Assembly: GCA_030674185.1 (NCBI GenBank)
Contig: CM060312.1
Span: 35,206,862 to 35,270,861 of the forward strand
Direction of reading: 5' to 3'
Length of the DNA: 64,000 bases
Source of the DNA: Monoplex corrugatus
Taxonomy: Eukaryota; Mollusca; Gastropoda; Littorinimorpha; Ranellidae
The translations under genes and the position numbers were made by a program. How positions within the stretch are numbered: position 1 is the first letter of the stretch; every line of letters starts with the position of its first letter. Below, one piece after another: positions 42,846-54,489 of the stretch. Below the pieces are notes generated by a model, which worked only from the letters and a program-made list of their open reading frames with translations, did no database searches and was not told where the DNA came from.

Positions 42846-43369
42846 ATAATTATGCACAGTTGTCGTATTGACACAGTTTGATTTTCATTCTCCAATTGTC
42901 ACAAATGAGAAGTGACTTGTAAGTGAATGTGCACTGAGTGTCATTCCCTAACCCTGTGCTCATGTAGGGCATTGAGGTGGTAGAGAACTCAGCTTTTCTT
43001 GGGGCTTTCATTATCAGGGTGGTGTCCTTTTCCTCTCCCTTGCTGCTTTATCTTTCCTATTCATAGCTGGATAGGTTAGAGATAGCACACACAAACTTTT
43101 TGCTTTAACACCATAAAATTTGTTAGTTTGTATGATAACATATTGACAACAAAGTCCAGTGATGATTTTTTCTGTTTTATGAAATATAGCGGATTTGGTA
43201 TCAGTCTGTATTCTCAGTCTTTAGAACATTCTCAATATATTTACTGTTACACTTTACGTGTTAGATTATATAGGAGAGCTGATCCAAGCTTCTTGTCAGT
43301 TGAGTTAGGCTGCCATTTCTGAACTGTTGTAGTAAATTGCCTTTATGCTGTTACTTAGATTTGGTTGCT

Positions 43370-44545
43370 CCTGCATCACTTCATTGTGACATGACACATG
43401 AGGCAGTCAAGATGCTCCACCATGCCAGATCCTCATAGTTCAGCTGGTGGTGTTCTGTCTTGTTGACCCGTTAGAGGTCCCTTTCTGCTTTCACCAGCTC
43501 ATCCTTGGTTTCGGCCTGTCAGCATCGACTTGTAGTTTCTATTATGGGGAGCCTCCAGACATGTCCCAATTAGTGGAGGTGCCATCTGCAAATAGTGATT
43601 GACATGGGAAACTGCTGTGATCTGTTCCAGACCTCTACATTTCACACAGTCATTTTATTTGATGCCAAGTTTTACCTAGGCATCTGATGTCAAAGGTGTG
43701 CAGTTTCTTCACGAGGTGGTCTTAAGAATTCAGATTTTCCAGCTGTAGAGAAGTGTTGATCTTGCGTTTGAATTGTAGAACCTGAATTAATTCCAAGGGA
43801 AATTTCCTGCAGCCATTCCATACTTAGCAGTTGCCTTTTAAATCTGGCATTGCAGTTCATGGTCATGGTCATTAGTGCTGCTTATGGAAGTGCTGAGGTA
43901 ATTGAAGTTCTCTGACTCCTCAGTCTTCTTCTGGTCAGTGAGGCCATATGTTGGCACCTAATGTTCCCCATTCAACATGTTCTTGGATTTTTTGGCACAG
44001 ATAGATGAGATAATACAGCTAAATATTGTTTTCTATACAGCTGCTGATATCAGCCACAAGCATCTGAAGATCTTGTGTTACTTGCCATAGCAGCTATGGT
44101 GTCAGCAAAGCAACATCAGTAAGTTCTTTTCTTCAGTCTTTTGGATTCATTTTCTTTGAGTTGTGTGTTTTGGCATTCAGTCAATGGCTTTTTTGTAAAG
44201 AGAATAGTGGACAGAATACACCCTTGTCCGATGCCAGTGAGGACTTCAAACCAGTTGCTATAGCCACCTTCAGTCCTGATCCAACAGTTATAGATATGCT
44301 CAATGGCTGATAGAACTTACTCTAGAATGCCATAAGATTCCAGAATCCTCCAAAGTGATGGTCTGTGGATACTGTGGAAGCTTTGATGAAATCAGTGAAG
44401 TTGATAACAAGTGGAAGTTCGTAATACTTTGTACTCTTCTCAGTGACCTGTCTTGGGTGAAGAGCTGCTCTATATAAATTCAAAAGCCTGCTTGCTCTTT
44501 TCACAGCTTCATTGTCTACAGTATCACTTTGCACTATTACTGTTA
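43370..44545 (-). pseudogene. Non-LTR reverse transcriptase relic
   Basis: Minus strand in order: LPLVINFTDFIKASTVSTDH (motif A region, decayed FxDFxKAFDxV), then SLASDKGVF (cf. GVxQGCxLS), then ELTDVALLT (motif C, YADDVALL). Then follow QMLVADIS, KKSKNMLNGE, PTYGLTDQKKTEESENFNYLS and TNDHDHEL. Numerous stops. It lies between LSM8 exon 1 and the MRPL2 coding region, so it may be within MRPL2 intron 1. Confidence 0.75.
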
Positions 44546-45022
44546 GTATGCGCAAAATCATAATGATGCCATATCTAGTTGAATTATATGATGTCACTGA
44601 AAATGTGATATAAATGTGCATCTGAAACATGGATCCTAGCATACAGCAGCTCAAATACTGTTTATGCACAAGGCTTAAACTTGGAAACGGTCCTATAAAA
44701 CGTCATGCCAATTTGACAGTTGTAAAAATGGAGAGAGTGTGTGCCATACAGGACAGTTTGCCACTGGATTTCAGACAAGAAAAAACTGACAAGTACTATT
44801 GTGGATATATCCAAGTGAGGCCCAGAAGGAGCAAACTGGTTAAGCTTTTGACGAGAGTAGCAAAGGGGATTGGCATGTTTCAGTTTGTGAAGTAAGTGAA
44901 ACTTATGTGTTTTATATGGCACAGTTGAATGGATCTTGCAGTATGATCATGAGATGATGAAAATGGCTGCTAGATGGATATCTTCTGACAGAGGAGCAGA
45001 AAATACCAGAGGGTTTAGAATT

Positions 45023-45213
45023 TTAACCCTTTGATTCCCGCACCCTGTCTACCAACTGCAAAAACTTAACCTTTTGATTCCCTTACCCTATCCACCAGCT
45101 TCCTGCAGCAGATGATGGATAGGGTGGGGAATCAAAGGGTTAATTTTTTGCTTTGCTAGCATAGTTGACAATGCACGATGCCGGTGCACAGGGTGTGGGA
45201 GTCAAAGGCTTAA
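45023..45213 (+). mobile_element. Nested fold-back (TTAA) element, copy 2
   Basis: Starts TTAACCCTTTGATTCCCGC and ends GGGAGTCAAAGGCTTAA. The internal hairpin (about 45067-45143) again has TTAACC(C/T)TTTGATTCCC ends. The asymmetric segment TTTTTTGCTTTGCTAGCATAG sets the orientation. It is about 80-85% similar to copies 1 and 3 by eye. It lies upstream of the mariner relic. Confidence 0.88.
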
Positions 45214-45484
45214 ATGATTGCTTGACATGTTTAAGCAAGAGGGCACAAATGACTGTGTGACATGATCATAGGTAATGACATGTGGATCACATTTTCTGGT
45301 ATCCAGAACACATGGACCAGTTACATGTAGACCTGGATGCTATTGACAAAATATGGATGTACTGAAACCTGGTTTTCAAAGACAGAAGAGATTTTACTCC
45401 ATTTTCTTCAACTCCGAAAGCTCTATAGCAGTTAATAGTTTGCCTGAAAAGTTTGATCTTATTGCTATGTATAGAAAGAGCCCA

Positions 45485-45895
45485 AAGTGTTGCAGTCCAT
45501 CTATAAGCAGCATCCAAATGTGGTAACCAGTAAAATGCTCATTTTTCTACATGATGGTGTAAGTACCCATGAAGCCAAGGTCACTGTGACCTATCCACAA
45601 AAGGAGTCCATTCAAGTTCACCCACCCTACAGTCCTGACTTAGCCCATGTGACTTCTGGTTGTTTCCCCTTCAGAAGCAAAACCTGGTTGAGAGGAAGTT
45701 TTCAAGAATACAGGATTTGGGAAAGCAGTATAATTGCAAATTGCTGCCATCTCAATCAGACTATCAAAAAGCATTTGATTCTTGGCTGAGGAGGCTGAAA
45801 CTCTGTGGAGAGAGGAGGAGAATACCTTGAAGACCTGACAATTTCACATATTTTGGACTATCAATTTGTATTTTGTGAAGTAAGTTACAGGACTT
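45485..45895 (+). pseudogene. mariner-type transposase C-terminal relic
   Basis: The plus frame reads SKMLIFLHDGVSTHEAKVTV, then VHPPYSPDLAHVTSGCFPF, then WLRGSFQ. This is the mariner signature around the second and third catalytic positions (LHDNAxxHxA, HPPYSPDLAPxDxxLFP). A change from the usual APCD(F/Y) to AHVTS removes the third catalytic Asp. The N-terminal half is not found nearby. Confidence 0.85.
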
Positions 45896-46401
45896 GGATC
45901 AGTCCTTGATGTTTTTCATATTTTTGGATATTTGACTTACTTGGCTACCTCAACATTCCTTTTGAAAATCATAAAATGTTTCAGTGATTTACCTGGTTGT
46001 GTGATCCACTTATTAACCAGATAATGGGGAATGCTTTTTTTTTAATGGGGAATTTTTTTTTTAATCTTGCACTTAATGGAATGTTGTTTTTTTTTCTAAT
46101 AATGTACATTGTCAGAGTATGCTAAGTCAGATTAATTCAAAAACATTGTTAATGCTAGTGCTGAAAATGGATGAAAATTGTTATTCTCAGTATACTTTAA
46201 AAAGCAGGTGACTACAGTTGAAAAGAAAGTATTGGCATGGAATAATGTTCTCAGTCAGGCAGTGGTTCATTAATTTGCTGTTCTTGCATGTTTGTAATTT
46301 GTATGTTGGTGCCTTGTGTGAAAAATGTAAGCCTCACTGAGATAATAGAAAAATACAGAAAGAGAATTTATTTGAATCAAATAATGTTAACTTTGTTTCA
46401 G

Positions 46402-46534
46402 GCAAGAACGTTGCAAAGATGGCTGTCGCCGACTTATGTCGAAAATTTGGCTCATTGTTACTTCAGTCATCGGGAAAGTTGATGACACAACCATCAGTTG
46501 GACCGCTGTCAACCAACTCTCATTATTTAACAAG
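46402..46534 (+). CDS. MRPL2: MRPL2 exon with start codon (coding from 46419)
   Basis: Acceptor TTTGTTTCAG, then 17 nt of leader, ATG at 46419, donor ACAAG|GTAGTT. It encodes the presequence (MAVADLCRKFGSLLL). Confidence 0.9.
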
Positions 46535-46663
46535 GTAGTTGGTTCAGTTGAAAAGTTTAAACAGTAGACACAAACACACACACACACACATGCACACACA
46601 CACACACATGCACACACATACGCACACACACACACAGACACACACAGACAACACATGCACACA

Positions 46664-46711
<48 letters not shown>

Positions 46712-49700
46712 ACACACCACAACAAAGCACACACACACACAACACACACCACACACACACACGCACACATGCACACGTGTGCACGCGCATATGCAGAAAA
46801 GGAAAAACATTTGAAAACTGAAAAGGCATACATACCTCTTTTTCTAGGGTCACAGTGATTAAAGGTATAAAACATTTAAACAGAAGATTTTTTTTGTTTT
46901 ATGAAAGATTTAAGATTTATTTTGCAGTTCATTTACGTTAATGTTTAATTAGTGTAGACATTTACTGATCTAGCTGACATATAGTAGACATGACCAAATC
47001 ATTTAGTGAGACTGCTGAACATTGAAAAACAAAAGCGAAAGGAAAATAGATTTTTGAAAAAAAAGAAGAAACAAAAAAATTGAAAAGAAAGAAATGAAAA
47101 TGGATTTAAAAAAAAAAAAAAAAAAAAAAATAGAGAAGAAAGAAATGAAAATGGAACTATGTAGTGATTACATATTTTTTTCTGTATAAAGATTTTTGTA
47201 TTTTTTCTGTCTGCACTGACATACACAGTTTTTCTGTGCAATGTGTAGGTGCCTTCATAGCAGCAGACGGCTGGATGGAAAGATGAAGTTGATCAAGCAA
47301 GGCATTGACCTCAACAAGTACACCTTGCGACCCCTCCCATTGCCCAGATCAGGAGGTCGTGGTGCCAATGGTAAGATAGCCAGTCTCATTCTTAAATGAA
47401 AGAAAAATTCATTCTTTACAAAATTTATGGATTTCCTATAGTTTAATTTCAGTCTCTGTTAAAATACCAATTTAGGCTGTCTTCTAGAAACCTGGTTGGC
47501 GTAGAGGTAGAGTTCCTGCCTTCCAATCTGATTGAGTCCACCCAACTGTGAGTGGGTGCCTGATCCAGTAAGGTGTAGGAAGGTAAAGCAGAAAGGGAGA
47601 GGAGATGGATACCAACCTCATGATACTTGCCCAGAGAGAAGTTAATGCCTCTGTCACTTCACTCCCCTACAAGCTCATGAGACAGTCTTTAATACAAATT
47701 TATCATAATTTATATAGTGTGGTCTCTTTAATGTCACATATCGACTCTGGTTAGGCCACTTACTGAAGCAAGATGGCATGATTTTGAAACAGCATTGTTG
47801 AAATGAAAAAGCCTTACTGTTATATTCCACCCCACTGGATAGTAGAAACATGCACCAGTATTTTGCAGGAAGGGCCAATGATCTGAACATTTAATCTGGA
47901 GAATCATTATCATTAATGTCACTACTAAGTATAGACTTTACAACTACTTATGTCACATGTAATCTCAATCTCCTTTGCATACTGACTAGAAGAAGAAAAT
48001 TTAGGCCTTTCTGACCATATGCCTGAGGAAACGACCTCACTTATCCCATCTCAAACCTAAAGCTAATGAGAATGTGTGGAACAAGATCAACACCTTGGTG
48101 GACCCCAGAAACTGCTTCTGTCAACTGTGAAACAGAGCAAGTTTGCATGGTTTTATCAGGTCATTTGCCATAACATTATCTAAGACCATCCATCAGAGTA
48201 CTCTTGAAGGAGTAAGTCAGGTGCCAGATATTGAAGACTGGACCTGAACTGTTTGTTGCTGCATCCCAGAAATTGATATGGAGGATCCTGTCTGCTGGTG
48301 CATCCTTTTCTTGGAATGACCGTGCTGATTACTGGATTAAAGAAGAAACAAAGGATTGGAAGGTCTCACTGCACATAAGTGGGTGTTTGCTGTATTGGAT
48401 GGGAAGTGATGGAGGAATCAGTTTCTAGCTTTCAGTTTATAGGAAATCTTTCCCTAGAATGAGGTCTTCCAGACTATTGTGGATAAAACTGTTGATAGAT
48501 AAACTAATTAAAGACTTTGTTCTCCTTTTAGTCTTCATCTTCTTTTTTCTTGCCAATTTTTGTAATGTTCTCAACACATTTCTGCCAGTACAGCTTGTTT
48601 TTGCCCAGTATAAGTAGTTTCACTTTGCACTGTGGACAGGACGGATACAGACACATGGTGTGGGCGGTGGGCACAAAAAGAATTACCGCATGGTGGACTT
48701 TAAACGCAAGGGGCCTGCAGAAGGAGAACCCCTGGTGGAAGAAGTGCAGGCAGTTCGCTACGACCCTTGCCGCACTGCCGATATTGCCATTGTTGCTGGT
48801 GGAAATCACAAACGCTACATTCTAGCATCACAAAACATGAAGAGGGGCGACCTGATCAAAACATCTGGCAAGTTGACACGTATGGCAGGTAGGTTTTTGT
48901 GTGTTTGAATTGTGCTGTAGTGTATTTTTGGGAGGGGCCGTGATTGTGTGGATAGAATACAGGTTCTGTCTTTGGGGAACTGTGTTACCTATGTGCAGTG
49001 CTACTCTTCCCTTTAAAAAAAAAAAAAAAGGGGGGGGGGGAGAGAGAGATTATTCAACATCATCTGCAGTCTGTTATAAACTGAAATTATATGGCATTAT
49101 CTGGAGTGAGTCTGAGAACATACTATTGTAAATTTTTTCTCAGCTGTTTAAGACAGTTTTTATTTACTAACTTAAGCCTGTATTCTTTTACACCTGTCTG
49201 TACATTTGATATATGTGGTACATGGGAACTGCTGAGAACAAAGCAGAAGAATGAAAAAGAAGGGGTTACAATAGACACTTGGCAAGCCATTAAAAATAGG
49301 GAAACACTGAAAAAAAAGTTCATGGAGGCCAAGTCATACTGAAAGAGGGATAAAAGCACAGTACAGGGAAGCTGACAGAATTGTGAAGATGATGGCAAGA
49401 ACAGATAACAATGTTTACATGGACAGCCTTGGAAGTCATGGAGAGGTTGCAGCCAGCAGAGGAGAGCAAGGGCAAATATGCAAGATCACTGAGCTGGTCT
49501 GTGGGAAGTATCTTGAAACCGCCAATATGTTAGTCACAGACAGGCAAGGAAGACTTCTTACATTAGAACAGGAAGATAGATGGACTGGACACCTCAGTGA
49601 AATTTTGTTCAGGCCACCACCAGTGCCAGAAGCTAACATACAAGAAACAGGGATCAACGTCATTGATATTAGATCATCAGAGAAGGAAGACATTATCTCA

Positions 49701-52291
49701 GCCATCAGAGCACTCAAAAATAAAAAGCCTTTAGACAGGACAAACTCAGTGCTGTTATTCAAGACATACCCAGAACTAACAGCCAGAATGGTTCAACTAT
49801 ATGGGAGAGCAGAAAAATATCAAATGACAGGATAAAAGTCAGTGTCATGAAGATTCTGAAGAAAGGTGCCTTTATAAATGCAAAAGCTGGTGCGGAATTG
49901 CCTTTGTATGTATTCCCAGCAAAATCCTTGTGAAAATCATCATTCAGTGAATCTCAGATGTATCGGACAAACAGCTAAGGAAAGAACAGGCAAGTTTCTG
50001 GGAAAGAAGAGAATGTATGACTGAGTATTCACCCTGCAAAATATCCAACAATGCACAGAGTGGCAGAGACAGCTCTGCGTCAACTTTGTGAACTTTGCTT
50101 TTATGCCAAATTCACTTGTACAGTAGACGGAGAACACAATTTCAAAGTGAAGACGTGAATTTTATAATGTCAGCACTGTCTTCAGCATGGCCATAGACTG
50201 AATAATGAGATGAATGACTTGGGACCAAATCATCAAGAGGCATCAGATGGAATCTCTTTTCAGCATTGAAAGACTTTGACTTTTCATACAACCTGGCACT
50301 GGTCTCTCCCACTCACCAACACATGCAGGAGAAAACGCCCCATCAAAACATTTTCATACAAGTAAACCTAAAGATCAGTCAAAAGAAAACAGATCGGACT
50401 CATCACCACTCCAAGTAGATGGAACAGACTTACTCACAACTGAAGAGTTGAACTACCTAGGCAGCACCATCAGACATGACAAAGGAGAGGCAACCAAGGA
50501 TCATTACCTTACTGTTGTGCTGGTAACTCGGTGTAAGGTATTGGATAATATATTTCTTTATCAGACTATACCAGTGCCACCATCTTCTTGTTACACTGAT
50601 AGCTCAGTGTGAAATATTGGATAACTGATTCCTTTATAAAAAAAATATACCAAAGCCACTAAAGTGTGGTTGCACTGGTAACTCAACTGTCAACATACAT
50701 TGACAGTCAGAAATGGTAGTGATGTATTCGCATCGATCTAAAAAGTGTACTAGTACCATTATTTTTTGGTTGCATTGTTAACGCAATATATGGCACTGAA
50801 CACGCTTACACTCATCATGTGATTCATTACCTCAGCAAGAATATGCCATTGCCACAATTTTACTGTTGAACTGATCATTTTAGATATAGTTATCAGAAAG
50901 CTGATGTCAGATCGTGATTTCTGACTTGTGGATTTGACATTGTGAATGATAGCTGAATAAATCTATGGCATTACATGATTACTGTCAGTTTACAGTAGCT
51001 GTGAATACCACAGCATGCCACAGAAATCCACATAATCCACTGAATGTCACAGCATCTTCTAAAATTTGTTGATATCATGACACTGCACTGCAACCACAAA
51101 GGCTTGGTGAAAAATGTTGAAAACTGCACCTTTTGAACATCACAGCTGCATTTACGTGAAACAGTAGAACCAGTCATCATGTGACTGGCTAGCTTCATGC
51201 TCTGTCTTACAAGAGGGCTAATTAATGCGACATAGTGCTAAGCCTAGTATCATATTAATGAGACATCAGTGGCGTAAGAGTTAAACATGTTGTTAGTACC
51301 TAGTTCAGTAAATGTTATGCTTTTAAATACTTAAATCAGTCGATTGGTATGATCATCTTTTTTAACATTCACCATAAGTGAGCCCATCAGTCCCATTTTC
51401 TTTTTGGAAAGTCACAAGAAACCTGTTTTTTATTAGAATGATTAGTTAAATTCCTAGATACAATCATTTATGCATGGTTTCGGTTTTGCATGTGTGCATT
51501 AGTAAATAAGTAAGCAAACCTTGAGTTTAGTAGTCCCTGTGCCTTCTTAAATGTGTTTCACAGATCCACATTTTGTACAGAAATCTCCTTATACCTATGT
51601 TATGTGCCATGTACAAAATAGATAATTGACATTCTTCATTCCTATGTTGTGGGTATTACAGATCTACACCTTCTGAAGCTCTATCACATAAAATTTAATA
51701 ATAGGGTGAGCCTAGTTAAAGGTAGTTTGCATTGATGCTGTCTTGGTTGACATACCAGTGCTTGATCTGAACGGCCTTGTTGGGGAGTCTGGGCTTGCTA
51801 TTTCTATGACACCAGAATAAATGGGTAAATAACAGAGTATGATGAAGTTTGGTAACTTAATTCATGATTTGATTTCAGTTCGAGCAACTGAGGGGGATGC
51901 CTATCCAGTTGGTTCGCTTCCTTTGGGATCAGTTGTACACAGCGTAGAACTGTTTGCTGGAGAAGGAGGTGTGATTGCTCGTGCCGCAGGAACGTCCGCT
52001 CAACTTGTCCGCAAAGTGAATGACCGATGTATCATTCGCATGCCTTCCAAACGGGAGATCAATGTGTCGCAGGAGTGTATGGTGACGGTTGGCCGTGTGT
52101 CCAACATAAATCACAACAAAGAACATATTGGAAAAGCAGGACGTAACCGATGGTTTGGTGTGAGGCCTCAGAGTGGTTGGTGGCACAGGAAGACTGGTTA
52201 TAATGGACGTAAAATTCGACCCATTAAACCAACCAAGACTTACCTCAAACCCCTGCCACCCAAACCTGCCTTGCATAAATTTACTTTCTAG
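46402..52291 (+). CDS. MRPL2: MRPL2 (uL2m), mitochondrial large-subunit ribosomal protein L2, four spliced coding exons
   Basis: Coding exons 46419-46534, 47249-47370, 48640-48888 and 51879-52291 total 900 nt and encode 299 aa; human is about 305. All junctions are GT-AG and the phases agree (2, 1, 1). Residues 1-50 are Arg/Ser/Leu-rich with no acidic run beyond Asp5, a likely mitochondrial presequence. The OB-fold core has GVGGGHKKNYR (86-96) and RYDPCRTADIA (119-129). The C-terminal SH3-like part has VGRVSNINHN (233-242), GKAGRNRW (247-254) and a basic WWHRKTGYNGRKIRP tail. uL2 stabilises 23S-like rRNA near the peptidyl-transferase centre. An acceptor (TTTGTTTCAG) 17 nt before the ATG implies an upstream non-coding exon, probably at the 42.2-kb promoter. 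Confidence 0.96.
46562..46800. repeat. (CA)n microsatellite in an MRPL2 intron
   Basis: CA repeats with ATG, CG and AA interruptions start about 30 bp after the splice donor at 46535. Confidence 0.95.
47249..47370 (+). CDS. MRPL2: MRPL2 second coding exon
   Basis: Acceptor AATGTGTAG then GTGCCTTCATAGC; donor GCCAATG|GTAAGA. It encodes RCLHSSRRLDGKMKLIKQG through SGGRGANG, covering the end of the presequence and the start of the mature protein. Confidence 0.92.
47488..47700 (+). repeat. tRNA-derived SINE-like repeat in an MRPL2 intron
   Basis: TTGGCGTAGAGGTAGAG resembles a pol III A box (TRGYNNARNNG). TGATTGAGTCC, 35 bp further on, resembles a degraded B box. The body (GTGAGTGGGTGCCTGATCC, AAGGTAAAGCAGAAAGGGAG) is shared with the minus-strand copy at 18900-19225. 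Confidence 0.6.
48640..48888 (+). CDS. MRPL2: MRPL2 third coding exon
   Basis: Acceptor TGTGGACAG then GACGGATACAG; donor ATGGCAG|GTAGGT. It encodes GRIQTHGVGGGHKKNYRMVD to KLTRMA, the conserved RNA-binding OB region. Confidence 0.95.
49225..50510 (+). pseudogene. Non-LTR retrotransposon relic in MRPL2 intron 4
   Basis: Frames in order: KNRETLKKKFMEAKSY, READRIVKMMARTDNN, then RLLTLEQEDRWTGHLSEILF, a linker string seen between EN and RT (xxxLTxxExxxxRWxEHFxxLLN). Next come IISAIRALKNKKPL, then IIIQ-ISDVSDKQLRKEQ, and finally LLTTEELNYLGSTIRHD (cf. VExFxYLGSxI). Scattered stops. Same strand as MRPL2. Confidence 0.75.
51879..52291 (+). CDS. MRPL2: MRPL2 last coding exon and stop
   Basis: Acceptor TTGATTTCAG then TTCGAGCAACTG. 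It encodes VRATEGDAYPVGSLPLGSVV to the C-terminal LHKFTF and a TAG stop at 52289-52291. Confidence 0.96.
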
Positions 52292-52828
52292 CTTTTAGAT
52301 TTTGTTAAAGGTAACAGACATTTTTTGTTTTGTTTTGTTTTGTTTGTTTTAAGAATTTAAAGGGATTTTGAAATGATGGATGTTTGAGCATGTGCAGGCA
52401 GATGGAATGAGTCTTTGGAAACATGTTGTCATTAAGATGTAGTTTGAATATACAGGCTTTGTGGCCTCTTATGTGTCCTTCCTTGTCATGACACCTTTTC
52501 GCCTTATGAATGAGTTTTTGGTGTAAGGAGAAAAAAGCAAAGTAGAATCACAAGTTGTAAAACGTGGAGTGAGACAAGATGGTGATTAATTTAAAAATGT
52601 TGCTTGGTTAGATGGTCAGTTTGAAGGGCCTGTATTATTTTATATAAAGATGTTACAACAATAGAGGCTCCAGGTATTGACCACATAAGAACAGCACAGT
52701 TAGTACATAAGAACAGCGTAGCAAGTTGTTGAGGAGATGTGAAGCTGAAATCTGGATGCCTTGTTCTTCCTTACTGGTTTAGATTATATTAAAAAACAGA
52801 TATTGCCAGTCCATGAAATGATATAGTA

Positions 52829-52834
52829 AATAAA
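52829..52834 (+). terminator. MRPL2: Candidate polyadenylation signal of MRPL2 (AATAAA)
   Basis: First AATAAA after the MRPL2 stop, about 540 nt downstream. The sequence between is repeat-poor apart from a T/G-rich patch at 52320. Confidence 0.5.
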
Positions 52835-52902
52835 CTGTCCTTGTTTAGAAAGTCAGCACAATTTGTTTTCATTTGAGTTTGTATGGTATCAGTGTGTGTA
52901 CA

Positions 52903-52933
<31 letters not shown>

Positions 52934-53820
52934 ACATGCATGCACATTTTGGAATACTAGTAGTTATCTACCAGTAGTTGAATGCTGAGAGGTACTGCTT
53001 CATTCTCCTTGTGAATATGAGAATATTCAGCCAATCATTCAGCCGCAGGAGAATCTCACAAAAGAATCATGTGTTACACCTCAGCATGTACAATATCCAG
53101 TATGGGAATTCATGTAAAATGTGGTGGTGTTTGTTATTAATCTACATTCTTGCAATTGTAATGGCATCAGTGGAAAGATAATGGCAAATTGGACTGACTT
53201 TTGAAGATTCAACTGTTTTATGTAACTTAACAACATACTTTGTTTTAATTGTATCATTGTGTTGTAATATTATCATATTCAGTGCATGACTATTGATGTC
53301 CACTGGTTTGGCCTTAGCAACCAAGGGAATATCATCAAAGCATGAAAATATTAGATTTGACCATCTGCATCCAAAGGAAGCTGATCTTTAATGTTGTTAA
53401 TACATATTGAAGGGAAGTGGGTTTGTTTTTTTAGGATGGGGTGGAGAAACATCACACTTAGCAGTGTCCTTTGTGCTCACCTTTTTTTCTTTTTGGTACA
53501 TTTTCTACGCCAATTTAATGGCCATAAAAGCTGAAAAACAGTTTGCACACTGCTATGACAACAATAATGATGAGGGTGATAATCATGATGCTGTGGAGTT
53601 CTGTCTAGGATTGAGGCTACATGACAGCGCTGTACTCTACATTTACTGTCATAATATCCCTTCTCAACTGGGCATTGGTCAGAAGATTTGAGCTGCACCC
53701 TCAACAAATGTACCCATGAAGTGGCTGAGTGTGTGGCCCCAGTCTTCCCAGTGAGCCCATAGCATGCTCAGCTCTGGGTTGGAGCCAGTTGGGGCTGAGA
53801 GCCTTACAATGGTTTTGATA
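52835..53820. other. No gene recognised
   Basis: A short TG tract (52905-52936). The frame at 53407-53691 has a hydrophobic segment, but no recognised domain and no splice support. Confidence 0.4.
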
Positions 53821-53823
53821 AGA

Positions 53824-54015
53824 TTAACCCTTTGCCTACCGCACCTTATCCACCAACTGCAAAATCTTAACCCTTTAACTCCCCCACCCTATCCACCAAC
53901 TTCCTGCAGGAAATTGGTGGACAGGGTAAGGAAGTCAAAGGGTTAGTTTTTGCTTTGCTTGCATGGTTGACAGTGCAGGATGCTGGCCGACAGGGTGCGG
54001 TAGTCAAAGGGTTAA
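53824..54015 (+). mobile_element. Nested fold-back (TTAA) element, copy 3
   Basis: Starts TTAACCCTTTGCCTACCGC and ends GTAGTCAAAGGGTTAA. The inner hairpin (about 53868-53946) has arms CACCCTATCCACCAACTTCC and GGAAATTGGTGGACAGGGT. Same orientation as copy 2. Confidence 0.88.
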
Positions 54016-54241
54016 AGGGAAAGGTTAGGTATATTGCTCCAAACAACTTTTTATCATATTTGAATAAAAAAACATGCCTTTCTCAAATTTTAATGAATTT
54101 CTTTGATGCTCATGATGAACTTAAGACGCTCAAAGTGTAAAATGCCATAATCTAGTGACTCTCACCTGTCTCCATGTTCACTGGGTTCGGTGTGGGCCGC
54201 TGCACATCCGGACACCACCATCTCCCTCCAGGCCGCTCCAG

Positions 54242-54485
54242 TGACTACTTTTATGTATAGATAGACAGAAATATATTGAAGATAAACTTTTAATACATAT
54301 TGGCGTGCCAGTAAGATGAATGCTAGAAAAAAATGCTCACAAACAACTATTGTTCTCACACGCAAATGAATGACTACTTATATGTATAGATAGATAAAAG
54401 CATATTGAAGATAAACTCTTTAACACATATTGATGTGCCAGTAAAACAAATACTAGACAACACTTTTGTTCTCACACATGTATGA
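54242..54485 (+). repeat. Tandem duplication, two about 125-bp units
   Basis: TGACTACTTTTATGTATAGA and TGACTACTTATATGTATAGA start the two units (54242 and 54371). Both then run through ATATTGAAGATAAACT, ACATATTG(G/A)(C/T)GTGCCAGTA and TTGTTCTCACAC. They are about 85-90% similar by eye. Confidence 0.85.
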
Positions 54486-54489
54486 AAAT

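Noticed and set aside
47488..47560. Functional tRNA gene
   Set aside because: A- and B-box-like strings are present, but no cloverleaf with an acceptor stem can be drawn. The body matches a second dispersed copy, so it is SINE-like.
48030..48430. LINE relic in MRPL2 intron (LSGHLP, VLLKE, DRADYWIKEETKDWK strings)
   Set aside because: The similarity to non-LTR C-termini is too weak to call without an alignment.
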